NCBI GenBank assembly: GCA_013397115.1
Contig: VWZW01006271.1
Coordinates: 9,025-73,024 of the forward strand
Length of the DNA stretch: 64,000 bases
From: Edolisoma coerulescens
Taxonomy: Eukaryota > Chordata > Aves > Passeriformes > Campephagidae
Reading direction: 5' to 3'
Below, piece by piece: positions 8,954 to 19,656 of the stretch. The translations under genes were made by a program, and so were the position numbers. The notes below the pieces were generated by a model. It did not search any database, was not told the origin of the DNA, and saw only the letters and a list, made by a program, of their open reading frames with translations. The stretch's first letter is position 1. Every line of letters starts with the position of its first letter.

Positions 8954-11459
8954 CTGGAGGAGAAGGAAGGACACATGGTGAGTAAGGAGGATGTCAGTCC
9001 TATGACCCGTGGACCTGAGAGCAGATGATAAGCCTGTCTGGCACGTACAAATCCATGTGAAGGAGACTGGGAGGAGGCTGCATCCATCCCACCTGCGCAC
9101 CCCAAACACCAGCTCTTGCAGGCCCACAGTACACATGTGAGCAGGATGGCAAAAGCCTCCAAGAAAGCACTCTCCTAGAAAAACAGCTCTGTCCAGGCTC
9201 TGGGAGAAGTGGGACCAGCCTTGAAAATGGAGGTATTTTGGGAATTGTCCTATTTGTGGGACTGGCAGCTGCCAGCATCATCTGCACCGGTGCCAAGGGG
9301 GAGGCAGGGCAGGGGTTCTGGGGCTCCACGTGGAAACAGGTCAAGGTGACAACAGACAAAACAAACCAGTTTGGGACGCATAAGTCCTGCCAACAACCTC
9401 CTAACACAGGGACCCCAAGCAGGCAGCCAGAGGTCAGTGGGGTAGGGATCCTTGGCTGAGTATCTCCCTCACTGTCCTACCACCTCCTGCACATGCCTTG
9501 CCTTTTCCAACTCCATCCAGCTGGGAAACCAGGTGGGTTCCGGCCCTGAAAACCCACACTACTGTCCTTGGTGGAGCCCTTCACACCCACAGAGACCAGA
9601 GGTGCTCACACTCACAGGGGGAGGGTCTGCTGGGGCTCGCTGGCCGCCCTCTGGGCTGCACCTGGACCTCTGGCCAACGCCAGTTGCCAAAACGGGACCC
9701 CAGAGCTCACGTATGACTTTCGAGGCTCTCGAAGGACTTGGGCTCTTTAGTAAGTCACAGGCTTAAAAAACTCAGGATGCTATTCTAGTGCTTCCTCTGC
9801 TTAAAAATAGCTTCCCTGGGCTCGCTCATGTTTGTTGCCTCTAATAGGAACCGGTTACCCATGGAGCACAGCAGAGCTGCTGTGGAACACATCCACCATG
9901 CAAACCCTTCTGAGAGCGGGCTCGGACCCATCAGATGTGCCCTGGGCACACGTGGTGACCACTGACCCTGTCCTGCCCAATGTTATGGGGAGCTCCCCCT
10001 GCCCACGGTGAGGATCCCAACCCTCCCTCAGTCATGCCAAACCCTTGGAGGCGCCCTGGAACAACGAGCTGCATGGGCCAGGAGTGGCCATGGAAAGAAG
10101 TGGTTTTTAATTCATTTCCAAGTGTTGTCATCTGGCTTTAAATCAAGGCAGCTTGATGCTGCCACCTCCCACAAGTGTCTCCAGGCAAGGCAGCAACCAG
10201 AACCTCACCACGTGCCTCCCACCCTCCTTCTGGCAGTGCTGGTCCTGGGGACGTGGCTCCCACAGGCCCTGAGGGGTGACAGGCAGAGCAGGGAGCATGC
10301 CAGGTCCTGTCTGCTGCATGCCAGCGTGAGGACACACCTTCCCCATCACACAGGGGACACACCAGTGTCCCCAGGCTGAAGCTCTGTACCAGCCACGTGC
10401 TAGATGCCATCCCTGCCTGTGCTCTGCCCTGGCACTCACCGGTGGCACAGGAAGAGCTACAGCCAGGGACAACATGGAATCAATTCCAGCGTGGAGCTGC
10501 TGCTGCCTCCTCACCACGAGGAGAACAGCAGGTGGGGTGTCTCCACAGGGTTTTGGGGTGTGAAAGGAGCTGCTCGTCCCTGGGAGGCATCGGACCCTGC
10601 TCCACCCGCCTTGGGGAGATGGAGAAGGGCCCCATCAACCAATGCAGAGACCCAGAGAGTGGCAAGTCCCTTGTGTGGCAGCCAAAGACGTCAATGGCCC
10701 TGAAACTGCAGGAAGTGGGGGTGAAACCACGCAGCCTCCACTGAATGGTGACAGTCCTGTGTGAACACGAGCTGGTGGCAGGAGGGGATCCCCGCCTGCA
10801 CCCCAACATGGTTCCTGAGCCTGTCGCTCACCCCAGCCCGTGCAGGTGACCTCAGGAGCGTGAGCAGGACGCTCTGGCCAGGGGGCACGGGGGTGACGGC
10901 GGGGAGGGCAGTACCCTCGTGTGTGGCATTTGCCCCGGCGGCTCTCGCGGGCCGTACCCGGCCGGTTCCTGGCAGCCGCCAGCAACGCCTGTGCCGGCCG
11001 TCACGTCCCATTCCGCTCGCCGGGCCGCCCGGTGAGAGAAGGACACAGGATGCGCCGGGAGTGAAAGAGCGAGGTCGGCGGGGAGCGTGCCAAGTCCCCG
11101 CGCACAGCTCCGGGCCGCTCGGGGAGCCAGAGGGAAACTCGCCTTTGCAGAGTTCAGAGGCCGGCAGCGAGATTTATTTTTGTTTGTGTGAGTAAAAGGC
11201 TGCAGAAGCCTCCGGCCAAGGGGTTTGGGGGAGAGAGGAGTGGCCTGTGATTCATGCGGACGCTGGCTGGCCCCACGCCAGAGATGAAAGGGAGCCCATG
11301 TGCGGCAGAACCGGGGAGGCCAGTTCTGCCTTAACCCTTCTGCCGGTCCGTGGGGCACGGTCCCGTGGGGAGGAAGGGAAGCATGGGGTGTGGATCGGGA
11401 TGCCCACATCTGGGACCCGGATTCTGTGCTGTCAGGGCTGCCAGAAATGAGCTGCTGGT

Positions 11460-11490
11460 CCCACTGTGCCTCAGTTTCCCTAAAACGAGG
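11460..11490 (+). repeat. Possible MIR/CORE-SINE relic
   Basis: A 16-base stretch from about 11464 (CTGTGCCTCAGTTTCC) is identical to the well-known central segment of amniote MIR-type SINEs, followed by a weakly similar AAAACGAGGA. The match is short and could be chance. Confidence 0.3.
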
Positions 11491-12098
11491 ACAGGGAGAT
11501 GGTGGCCTGTGTGTCCTGCTGGGAGGTGGGGTCTGGAAACCACCCTGGGGAGCGCAGGTACAGCCTCACCCTGGCCCAAGTGTTTTGGGAGAGCTGGATT
11601 TTAGCTTTGGCTTATTTGGGTTAAACAAACAGGCTCGGCTTGGCTCAACTCAGTGGCAGGGTGACCCCACAGTGCTGGACATGGCAGGGGACCTCTGAGG
11701 CCGGGGGCTCCTTGCCCTCCCCTGGGCTGCCAGCTCCATCCCCCTCGCCCCCTGCACCCGCACACTGCGGTGTCAGCGCGGCTCCCACCCGCAGCCCCCT
11801 GCCCATCCCGCTGCTCCGGCCAGGGGGGCTTCTCCCAGGAGCTGGGCCGGAGCCGGAGGTGGCTCCCCCGGCTGCCCCAGCTGGTGGCAGCACTGAGATC
11901 AGACACTCCTGCACACACAGTCCCAAATTCCCAGCTCATCCACCAGCTGGGATCACCTGGGGAATTCCCCGGAAGTCCATGCCCGGGTGAGGGCTTCCAG
12001 TGTGGGCAGGGGACGGGTCCCCCAAAAGCCAGGACTTTGTGCAGAGCAACACGGGGGAGAACTGAGGGTCTCCACCACCAGCACAGAATAGGAGAGGG

Positions 12099-12138
12099 CT
12101 CCACACGGACCCTGGAGCTCCACACACGGACCCCAGAG
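12099..12138. repeat. Short imperfect tandem duplication (~19-21 bp)
   Basis: Two adjacent copies of a unit beginning CTCCACAC and containing CGGACCC, the second with an extra AC. Probably replication slippage. Confidence 0.75.
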
Positions 12139-14686
12139 CTCCTGTGCCCGTGGTGCCAGGATGGCAGAGAGGCCGAAGAGAAAACTGCCTCGCTGCCTTC
12201 GGGACAGGTCACACGGGGTCACGCCGCTCGGCCAGGACGGAAGGGCCACCACCATCCTGCCAGCACCTCTCTCCTGCCACCACCCCGCTCCCCAACCGCG
12301 GCCAAAGCTGGCGCCACTGCCCCTTCCAGCCCCGCGCGCTCCGTGGGGATCGCATTTTCCAGGGCCGAGAACAATGCCTCCTCCAGCCTCTCCGCTCCAG
12401 GGCTTCCTCCTCCCAAGGTTCGTCCCCAGCGTCTTCCTCGGGAGTAAACGTGCCCCGTGCCTGGTAGCACACCGGGGCCGCCGCCGTGGCGGAGCCGCCG
12501 TGGGTGGGTGTGCGCCTTCCGCAGGCAGCAGGCACCGGCTCCCAGGCAGGTGCTGAGCCGGCCGCGTGTGCGCCCGCGGCATTGTTCCTGCGGGGAGGGA
12601 GAGCGTGAATGGGACACGGCTAAATTTAGCCACTTACTCACACTACCGCCACAAAGGAGCGGCTGCATCTTAAGGGGGCGGCCGTTCCGTGGGCTCAGAA
12701 GGGACAGGAGAGCGGCTATTTTGGGAAGACATGTCATAATTGGCCGCCCCGGTTGAGCTGCTTCTGTAATGCTGAGCAAAACAATAGCAGCATCCAGAGG
12801 AAGAGCCTGTTATGTTTCAGGTGGGATGTTTTCAACCGGTCAGGAAACTCGACCGCTCCCAGCGCGCGGCGGCGGCACAAAGGACAGGGGACGCTGAACA
12901 GCATGGACCGAGGGCTGGCCAAGCAGCAGGACACGCTGTGGGTTGGGGACAGCCCTGACTGAGAGCGCTGCCTGCCCCAGCAATGTCGCTGCCACCTCTT
13001 CTTGTCCACCTGCCTGCCCGGCCTCTCCTCCCTCCAAACCCCTGAGCAGCATGCAGAGATGTGCCTGGTCTTTCGCCTTGTCCTGAGGCATCGCTGCTGT
13101 CACCAGCTCTGTCCCAGTGTGGGCATGTGGTGAGGGCAGTGGCAGGCTGGCAATGGAGCCAGGGAGCTGCTTTGCATCTAGAGCTGCCCAGGGACGCAAG
13201 AGACCTGGCCCTGCTCTGGTCTGTCTTTCAGAGTAATGGTTTTGGGGTCTGTGCTCATGTAGGGGAATGGAGCTGAGCTGAGTTCCCTCTAAAGCTGGTG
13301 CTGGCCGAGGGCCACCCTGTTTGCCATTTATCCTGCCTGGACCTGTGCTTCCCCAGCAGCTCAAGCCACAGTCCTGCACACAGCCAAGACAGGGACAGGG
13401 ACCTAAGGAGAGCAATGAAGCTCAAATTCCCCTCAAGGTGTCAATCAGCAGCAGAGCTGGGCTGCCAGAGACTGGGGAGCAGGGCAAAGGCAGGAAAACC
13501 TGCAGGGGGGAAGGCAGTGACTTTACCCATGAGAGGCACAACTCTGCAAGTCCCAGGTGAGGCTGTGACACTGTGCTCTCCTTGGGCACAGAAAGAAACC
13601 AGACAGGCAAGAGATGAAGGCTTTGCCCTGCGCCCTGCACACACCATCACAGATTCTACAGGAGGCAGCCACAGCACCTGGACCTGAGTCCCACTGCTGT
13701 GTGGGGAGCTGAGTCCTGGGTGCTGAGACAGGAGCCACATCTGCTGGACTCGGATGGAGCTGTGGCTTGTCCCCAGAAAAATGAAAGGGTGACTTGGAGA
13801 GCAGCTGACACTCCCTAGGTGGACAGTGAATGAGAGGCTGTAACAGGGAAGGGAAAAGGTCCCCAGCTCCCACGAAACACTAAATCTGCCGGGAAGAGCA
13901 GAAAGGTCAAGGATCACAGGTTACGAAGGAAAGTGGAGGGGGTGGATGCTGAGCTGGCTCCAACCTGGCCTCCCCCAGCAGCATTTTCCACCCGAGCTCC
14001 TCTGCTGCTCCAGCTGCGTGGTCAGTACCCGGGCAGGGAGAGGACTGGGGCAAGCACACATGTTCTGCTCCAGGCCATTCCCAGCCAGCTCCGGCCTGGA
14101 TGACTTTACTGAAGCCCCAAGGACTTCTCCTCCACCCCGTGCCTTCAGACTCCAACTGCACCTCAGCTCTCAGCTGTGCAGCCCCTGAAGCTGCCCACAC
14201 CCTCATTTTGACCTCGCTCTGCCTGCGAGCATCGGCCCCAGCACGGCCGGGGAGGAAGGGAGGAGCAGGCCGGGGGGAGAAAGCCCCTGACAACATCAGG
14301 CAGCCCCCACTCTCCCCGCAGAATGGGCAGCGGCCATCCCGGGGGGCCCCGCTGCAGCTGCGCCGCTCGCCGGGATCTGCTGCGCGCTGCCCTCCCCGAA
14401 CATGTGCAGTTCCTGTTTGCTGTGTCTGTACAAGGCAGTGGGAAGTGGGGAATTTACTTACACCTCCCGCTTAACAACCATGGGAGGCTGGAAGGCTTCA
14501 GGCCGCTTTAATTTACAGCCCATCTCTCCAATCTCTCCCTCGTTCGGTTGCTGCTTTCTTCCTCCTTGTATTAACGTGACCCAGGTACCTGCCAACAATA
14601 ATGGACTCGCTCGCGGGGGCGGCCCCTCCCTCCCGGCACACAAACTTCTACCTTCGCCTTGATACGAATTGCTCCGAATTCAAATG

Positions 14687-14702
14687 AAAAAAAAAAAAAA
14701 GN
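14687..14702 (+). repeat. Poly(A) run ending in an ambiguous base
   Basis: Fourteen A residues, then G and a single N at 14702. Probably a homopolymer sequencing ambiguity. Confidence 0.9.
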
Positions 14703-15376
14703 AATCTGAAAAGGTTGGGGTGGGTTTGGAAAAGCGAAGCGCAGTGGTTCTGGGCCCGGCGCCAGTAGCCCGAGGGTACACATGTGCAGGCTCTCCCAGT
14801 AGGGCCTTCAGCAGCCCTGTTTTACAACCACCTCGGCACACACTGCAGAGTTCACGCATATGGCCAGACAGATGTGTCTGGCTTACGTTCAAGGCTGGAA
14901 AATGAAGAATTATGGAAGTGAAGGGCCCTGGGCATTAGAGAGGGCGGAGGTGAGGGGGAGGGGAGCCAGGGAGAATTTTTCCTCTGCTGAGAAATCCTCA
15001 TCTGGGCTGCGAGGCTGGAGGAAGAGGGGTTGCGAGCGAGGAGGCAGCCAACAGCCATCCATGCATGTGAGATTGCTCTTAAAGCAACAGGGTGCATCGC
15101 CAGGCGTCTGCTCCCAGTCCAACCAGTTTACTTCGCCAGCTCCCACTGGGAAACACTCTCACATCAGGCCAGGGCCAGGCCAGGATCACCTGCATCCCGT
15201 CTGTTTGTCCCCATAACGATGGCAACGTTCTGGCTGCAGCAGCCCTTCGCAGACTATTTTTCCACCGCTGGCTCCTGCATGAACTCTGCCGTTCATGTCC
15301 CACCCTCTCCCTGTCTGCCTATGCCCCGCTGCACAGGAAGGCTGATTTCTCACCAAATCTCGCTGTCACGGAGCCT

Positions 15377-15463
15377 CTGCCCTGGGTGGGGGCACAGCTC
15401 GCTGGCACACACACAGGAGCCGCTGCCCTGGGGCACAGCTCACTGCCTGGCACACACAGCGCT
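15377..15463. repeat. Imperfect tandem duplication, period about 46 bp
   Basis: Two copies starting CTGCCCTGGG at 15377 and 15423, each followed by GGCACAGCTC, CTGGCACACACA and a GC-rich end. The second copy lacks a few G residues and carries a short insertion. Confidence 0.75.
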
Positions 15464-15787
15464 ACAGCCAGCAGCTGAAGCACTGCCCTGACACTCCTGG
15501 GTGTGCTGGCAGCACATAGGGAAGCTGTGTCTGGCTTCCAGAGGGTCCCCAAAACATTAATTTCAAGGCCTGGGAGGGCAGATCTTACCCAGGGTGGGGA
15601 CAGCAACACAGATTTGGACCTTCCAAAGGGCCAAAGCTAAGTTTGCTGCTGGGTTTCACAGAGGCAGCACGTGGCATTACACCCAGGAAGGTCAAGGTGC
15701 CACGGGACATCCCAAGAGGCCCTTGAAGCATGGTGGGAAAACAGCTGTGCACCATTGGCAGAGTGAGGTGGGATCAGCCCATCCTAC

Positions 15788-15934
15788 CTGAATCTTGTCT
15801 TGACGGCGCTGCTGCTCAGCGACTTTCCTGGCCAGCGCTTGCTTTTTGGCTCTGAGCTCCTTGATGTCCATCTCTCCTCCACTACCTTCAGTCTCAGAGT
15901 CATCTTCAAAGGCCTCAATCCTCACATCATCCTC
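15788..15934 (-). CDS. SMG6: SMG6 linker exon: acidic stretch then basic coiled region before the PIN domain
   Basis: Encodes EDDVRIEAFEDDSETEGSGGE, then a Lys/Arg-rich helix (IKELRAKKQALARKVAEQQRRQDKIQ), with donor CAG|GTAGGA. The acidic half is probably disordered; the basic helix leads into the PIN domain. The acceptor is ambiguous: minus-strand AAGAAG at 15940-15935 offers two tandem AG sites. Using the second (exon start 15934, 49 codons) gives the same length as the human protein as I recall it. Using the first (start 15937) adds one Lys. Both keep the reading frame with the flanking phase-0 exons. I chose 15934 on length, but the first AG is the more usual default. Confidence 0.93.
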
Positions 15935-18849
15935 CTTCTTCCAGGAAATGCAGAAAGAGAGAAAAACAGGAGGGCAGTCATTGTAAGGGATGCTGGCGGC
16001 AGGGATCGTTCTCGTTCTGCTCTCCCTTCTCCAGCAGACAAACCCCTGTCAGGCACAGCCCATCATCCCTTGCTGATGGGTGACTATGTCTAAACATCCA
16101 AAAGAAGCCAAATAAATAGTAAATATTCAGGAAATGACAAGGTGAGACAGGAGGTAACGGGGCAGGAAAGGCAGCAACCAGGCAGGGCACGGGCAGTGCA
16201 GCTCAATGCTCTGTTCTAAAATCACACCCTCTTCCTCACCTTGGAAAACTCTTCCCACAGCCTTGGGTGAGTCACTGATGTTTTATAGCCTCCAGTTCTG
16301 TGAAATCATGGTATTTCCCTGTCTCTCTGCGTTGCCTGGCTGTTCAGGCTGCACATCTCTGTTCAGGCTGTTTCTTCCCACCACCCTGCACCAGGGTGGT
16401 ACGAGGCTCCTCCAACACTGCTGCCTCATCCCACAGGGCACAAGGGCTGCTCATCCTGACAGGAACCTCAGACCCATGAACTCAGCTGCCCTTCTCCATT
16501 TTGATCTCTGAGTAGGCCACAGAGATTCCTGCACCCACCCCAAAACTTCCAGCTGCTCTGGAACAGATGTTTCAGAAGGAGATGCTCAAAATCTTGATTT
16601 TAACACTCCACATGACAGAGCATCCACTGTGTCTCAAGGTCGCTCATTTCAACGGTTAATCACTTCCTCTGTTAACATTTCCACCCTACTTCTAGTCAGC
16701 CTTTGCCATGCTCCTGCTGTCCAGGAACCTTGTCTTTGATGAAGTCAAGGGTCCCAGGTTCTCCAGCCCCCTGCCCACATGAGCACATCCTCTCCTAGAG
16801 ACCCTTCCCTGGGGTTCCCCACCAGTTCTCTTCCCAGTACGCCTGCACTGCCTGAACTGGAGAGCCCAGAAGGAGCCATGCTGTTCCTGCCTTAGGTGGA
16901 GGCTACACTGGCTGTCCCCACGTGCCCAAATCTCTGGGATACAGGAGGCTGGGAGGTGGTGGCTGGTGTCTAATTGGGCATCAATCACAGCCAAGTTCTG
17001 CCCAAGCTTTGCTGCTCTCCCCAGTCACTCCACACCCAAAGGGGAGCCCACAAGTCCCTGTTCCTCAACACACGTCCCACATGTGCTGCCCAGGAGCCCA
17101 GCTCTCCACTGCTGCCTGCAGACCCCTCACCTCATACAGCCAACCTTGCTCCCCAGTGATCATGGGTGGCCTTCCCAAGCCATGCCATTACCCTTCCTCC
17201 CTTCTCTGCACAAAATCCAAGGGTTGTGATGGGGCCGGGAAGAGTTCCCAGATGGCACCTGGCCAGAAAGACCTGCTCTGAGCCCCTGGAGGGCTGCAGG
17301 AGACAGATCCTGCACAGAGGGGTAAGAGCAGGGCCACAGTCCCTGCCCTGTGCAGGCTGCCACGACACGTGTCAGCAGAAGGGACTCGTGGTCTTAATTT
17401 AGAACAACCCCAGCGCTGCAGAGTCGTGCACTCAATCATTTCACCCAGACCGCGCGCCCGCCTGGCCACAGAATCACCTTCTCTTCTCTCCTTGTGACCT
17501 TTTAGCCATGGGAACAAGGAAGATGGGAGCCCTCAGGCTCACTTCCCTCTGCCTGGACCACAGGGGATGGGGGGATGCTGCCAGAGGGCGAGCGTCACAC
17601 CACGGCCTCTGGGAAAAGCCTCTGTCTGCTGCAGATCTGCTCTGGTGGGTCAGGACCCGCTTGCCCACAGTGGTGGTGGTCACTCTGGCGAGCTGAAAGC
17701 TCTCTTGAGATCAGAGCCCAAGAGGGAAGCTCCAGGGTTGCACAACGAGCTCGTGGAGAGATTCCCACAGCTGAGCAGAGACTGTGGGGACAGGGCAGGA
17801 GGGAGCTATCCCTGTACTGTGCTCATTCACAGCAGGAACTGGAGGGACCGACCCAACAAAAGGACCCTTCTGGAGAACAGGACCATCCCTGTCATGACAC
17901 TGGGACGAACCTAAACATCCCCCCATATCCCACATGCCAGCTTGAAAACCTCCAGCACAGACAAAGATCCAGGTCTCCCACCTTACAGAGACAGCTCCTG
18001 CTGCCTGGGGATTTGCTCAGCTGGGACAAGGAGGGTGCTGAGTACAGTGCTGCTCTGGGCTCCTCTGACTTTCAGTTCCCATGGGACAGAGCCAAGGTGC
18101 TGTCCCTGCATGGGGTGATACCCCTCTGGCTCAGAGCACCCAGCCCCAGCACAGGGAGGGCAGCCAGAGCGAGCCTGGGCAGCACCAGGCCACCCAGCCT
18201 CCCGTTCCCAACGCCTCTGCTCCTCTCTCCTGTTTCCCTGGCCTTTCCAACTGCAAGATTAAACAGAAGAAAGGAGTCAACCTGCAGAGCGGCTGGCAGG
18301 GCCCTTAAACACACACACGGAGCCTGGAGTGAAGCAAGGCCTACAGGAACAAGCAAGGGCAGAAAAACAAGAGCTGAATTCCTTAATCACATCAGGATGT
18401 GAGAGGCAGGGGAGGGACGGGGCGCCAATGTCAGCTCTTCCTGTACGTGTGCTGGAGGCTGGAGCTCGGGCCTCCGCCGCAACGAGCTCCACGGCTATAA
18501 ACTTGATCCTGAAGCTGAACCCTGACACCCCCTCGCCCACCTCCCCTCCCGGGGCCGCGGCGCTGCACGTTATTAAAGCTCCCCCCAGCCTGGGTACGAA
18601 GAAAGCAGCACCTGGAACTCATAGCGGCGTGCGAGATAGAGGCAGGCGGGCCGGGCTGGCAGCAAAGGGCACGAGCGAAGCACACTCGGGAGACAAGGGC
18701 TGTGCACCATTTGCCCCCCCGCCTTCCCCCCCATAAAATGCACACGCAGCTAGGCCAGCTATAAATAGCGGGAGCTGCAGGGCAGGCAGAGGCTGGGCCC
18801 CACAGGGGTGATTCTTCCTTCACCGAGGCGCGCTCTTCCCGCACGGTAC
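15935..18849 (-). other. SMG6: SMG6 intron (2.9 kb) with an old CR1 fragment
   Basis: Contains a degenerate CR1-like segment at about 16590-16760. The rest is unique sequence. TATAAA-like strings at 18490-18505 and 18758-18770 are probably chance. The right end is G/C-rich and contains no other coding exon. Confidence 0.88.
16590..16760 (-). mobile_element. Degenerate CR1 LINE fragment (antisense on the plus strand)
   Basis: The plus strand contains TTTCAACGGTTAATCACTTC and then TCTGTTAACATTTCCACCCT, resembling the reverse complement of the 3' region of old archosaur CR1 elements (the 'caatggttaattaccctcactgttaaaaattt' type block). It is heavily diverged, 5'-truncated and without a reading frame. 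Boundaries are approximate. Confidence 0.5.
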
Positions 18850-19026
18850 CTGATCTTCCAGTTGTTTTCCCTCTTGGCTTCCCATTTCCTTTCCCATGGC
18901 GTCTGGGACGGGTGCCACTGACACATATTTTCCACCCTTGAATGCCAGCAAAGGCTCTTCTTGTCCACAAAGGGCTTCCAGGAAATACTTCAGAACTGTG
19001 ACCCTCTTGCAGTCGGCTGCAATAAC
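18850..19026 (-). CDS. SMG6: SMG6 exon encoding VIAADCKRVTVLKYFLEAL (helical domain end)
   Basis: A 177-bp exon of exactly 59 codons, phase 0 at both ends. The acceptor is TGTAG at 19031-19027 and the donor is CAG|GTACCG at 18849. The peptide runs from VIAADCKRVTVLKYFLEALC through LLAFKGGKYVSVAPVPDAMGKEM to QLEDQ. It corresponds to the end of the helical region after the TPR-like repeats, where the chain passes into the acidic linker. The residues are almost identical to human SMG6 as I recall it, so this is one of the most conserved parts outside the active site. The donor has C at +5, a mildly weak site. A 28.4-kb intron separates this exon from the preceding one. Confidence 0.96.
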
Positions 19027-19599
19027 CTACAGGGTGAGGACGAGGGGGTTGGGGAGAGGGAAAGGAAAACAAAGTCAGTGCAAAGGGGAGCGGATGAGTA
19101 ACGACCAGGGGGAAATGTTCGGGATAGAAGGCCCAGCGGGATGCAGGCAGCACCGCAGGGATGTGTGGGGTGCCCCTCTTCTAAACATGGGTAGAAGGGG
19201 TTTGCTTTGACTACAACTTGCTGTGTAGTCCCCAGGGAAAAGGAGGCAGGCAAAGTCAGGACATTCAGCACCGACCCTGTCCTGCCTCCCCTGCACACCC
19301 CAGGGCTGCAGGACTGCCAGGGCACAGCCAGCCCCCTGCCCAGCCCCAGCAAATGGGGGAAAATCCTGCTGAACCATGAGAGATCAATGATGTGGCCTAT
19401 CCTTCTGTTTCATTTTGGCTTCAGTGCTGGATTTCCCCCCCAAAAGCTGTGGAAGGATGCAGGTGTGAGAGTGAGAGGGTGGGGGCATTTGAGAAAAGCT
19501 GAGCCCCTCCTCACCTCCAGCCCGACCCCATCCCACGGGCCCATCTCACAGACCAACTGGGGAGCCCCACTGGGGAGGCTGGGACGGATCTGGTCTGAA

Positions 19600-19656
19600 G
19601 GAAACTCAATAGCTTGGATAATTATCCAATTTATGAGGCTCTCAAATGGAGTTTCC
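19600..19656. promoter_or_regulatory. Nested palindrome with TTGGATAATTATCCAA core
   Basis: A perfect 16-bp palindrome at 19614-19629 is flanked by inverted 8-bp arms, GGAAACTC (19600-19607) and GAGTTTCC (19649-19656). The core holds TAATTA and two GATA half-sites, as expected for a dimeric homeodomain site. Regulatory function is inferred. Confidence 0.4.

Larger units (their letters stand above)
8954..15787 (-). other. SMG6: SMG6 intron (6.8 kb), CpG-rich in places
   Basis: Contains CpG-dense patches at about 10850-11110 and 12440-12740, a short tandem duplication at 12099-12138, a 46-bp imperfect tandem duplication at 15377-15463, a possible SINE relic at about 11463-11485, and a GC-rich patch at 14220-14410 followed by an AT-richer candidate conserved block at 14440-14620. 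A poly(A) run with an ambiguous base lies at 14687-14702. Open frames here are short and unrecognised. Confidence 0.9.

Noticed and set aside
14323..14511. Plus-strand frame starting after a CCCCGCAG acceptor-like string
   Set aside because: Looks briefly exon-like but has no recognised protein similarity and lies antisense within an SMG6 intron.
17575..18402. 275-residue plus-strand open frame
   Set aside because: Unrecognised sequence antisense to an SMG6 intron, with no supporting signals.
18490..18770. TATAAA-like strings as possible promoters
   Set aside because: No associated start site, exon or CpG context. Such short strings are expected by chance.
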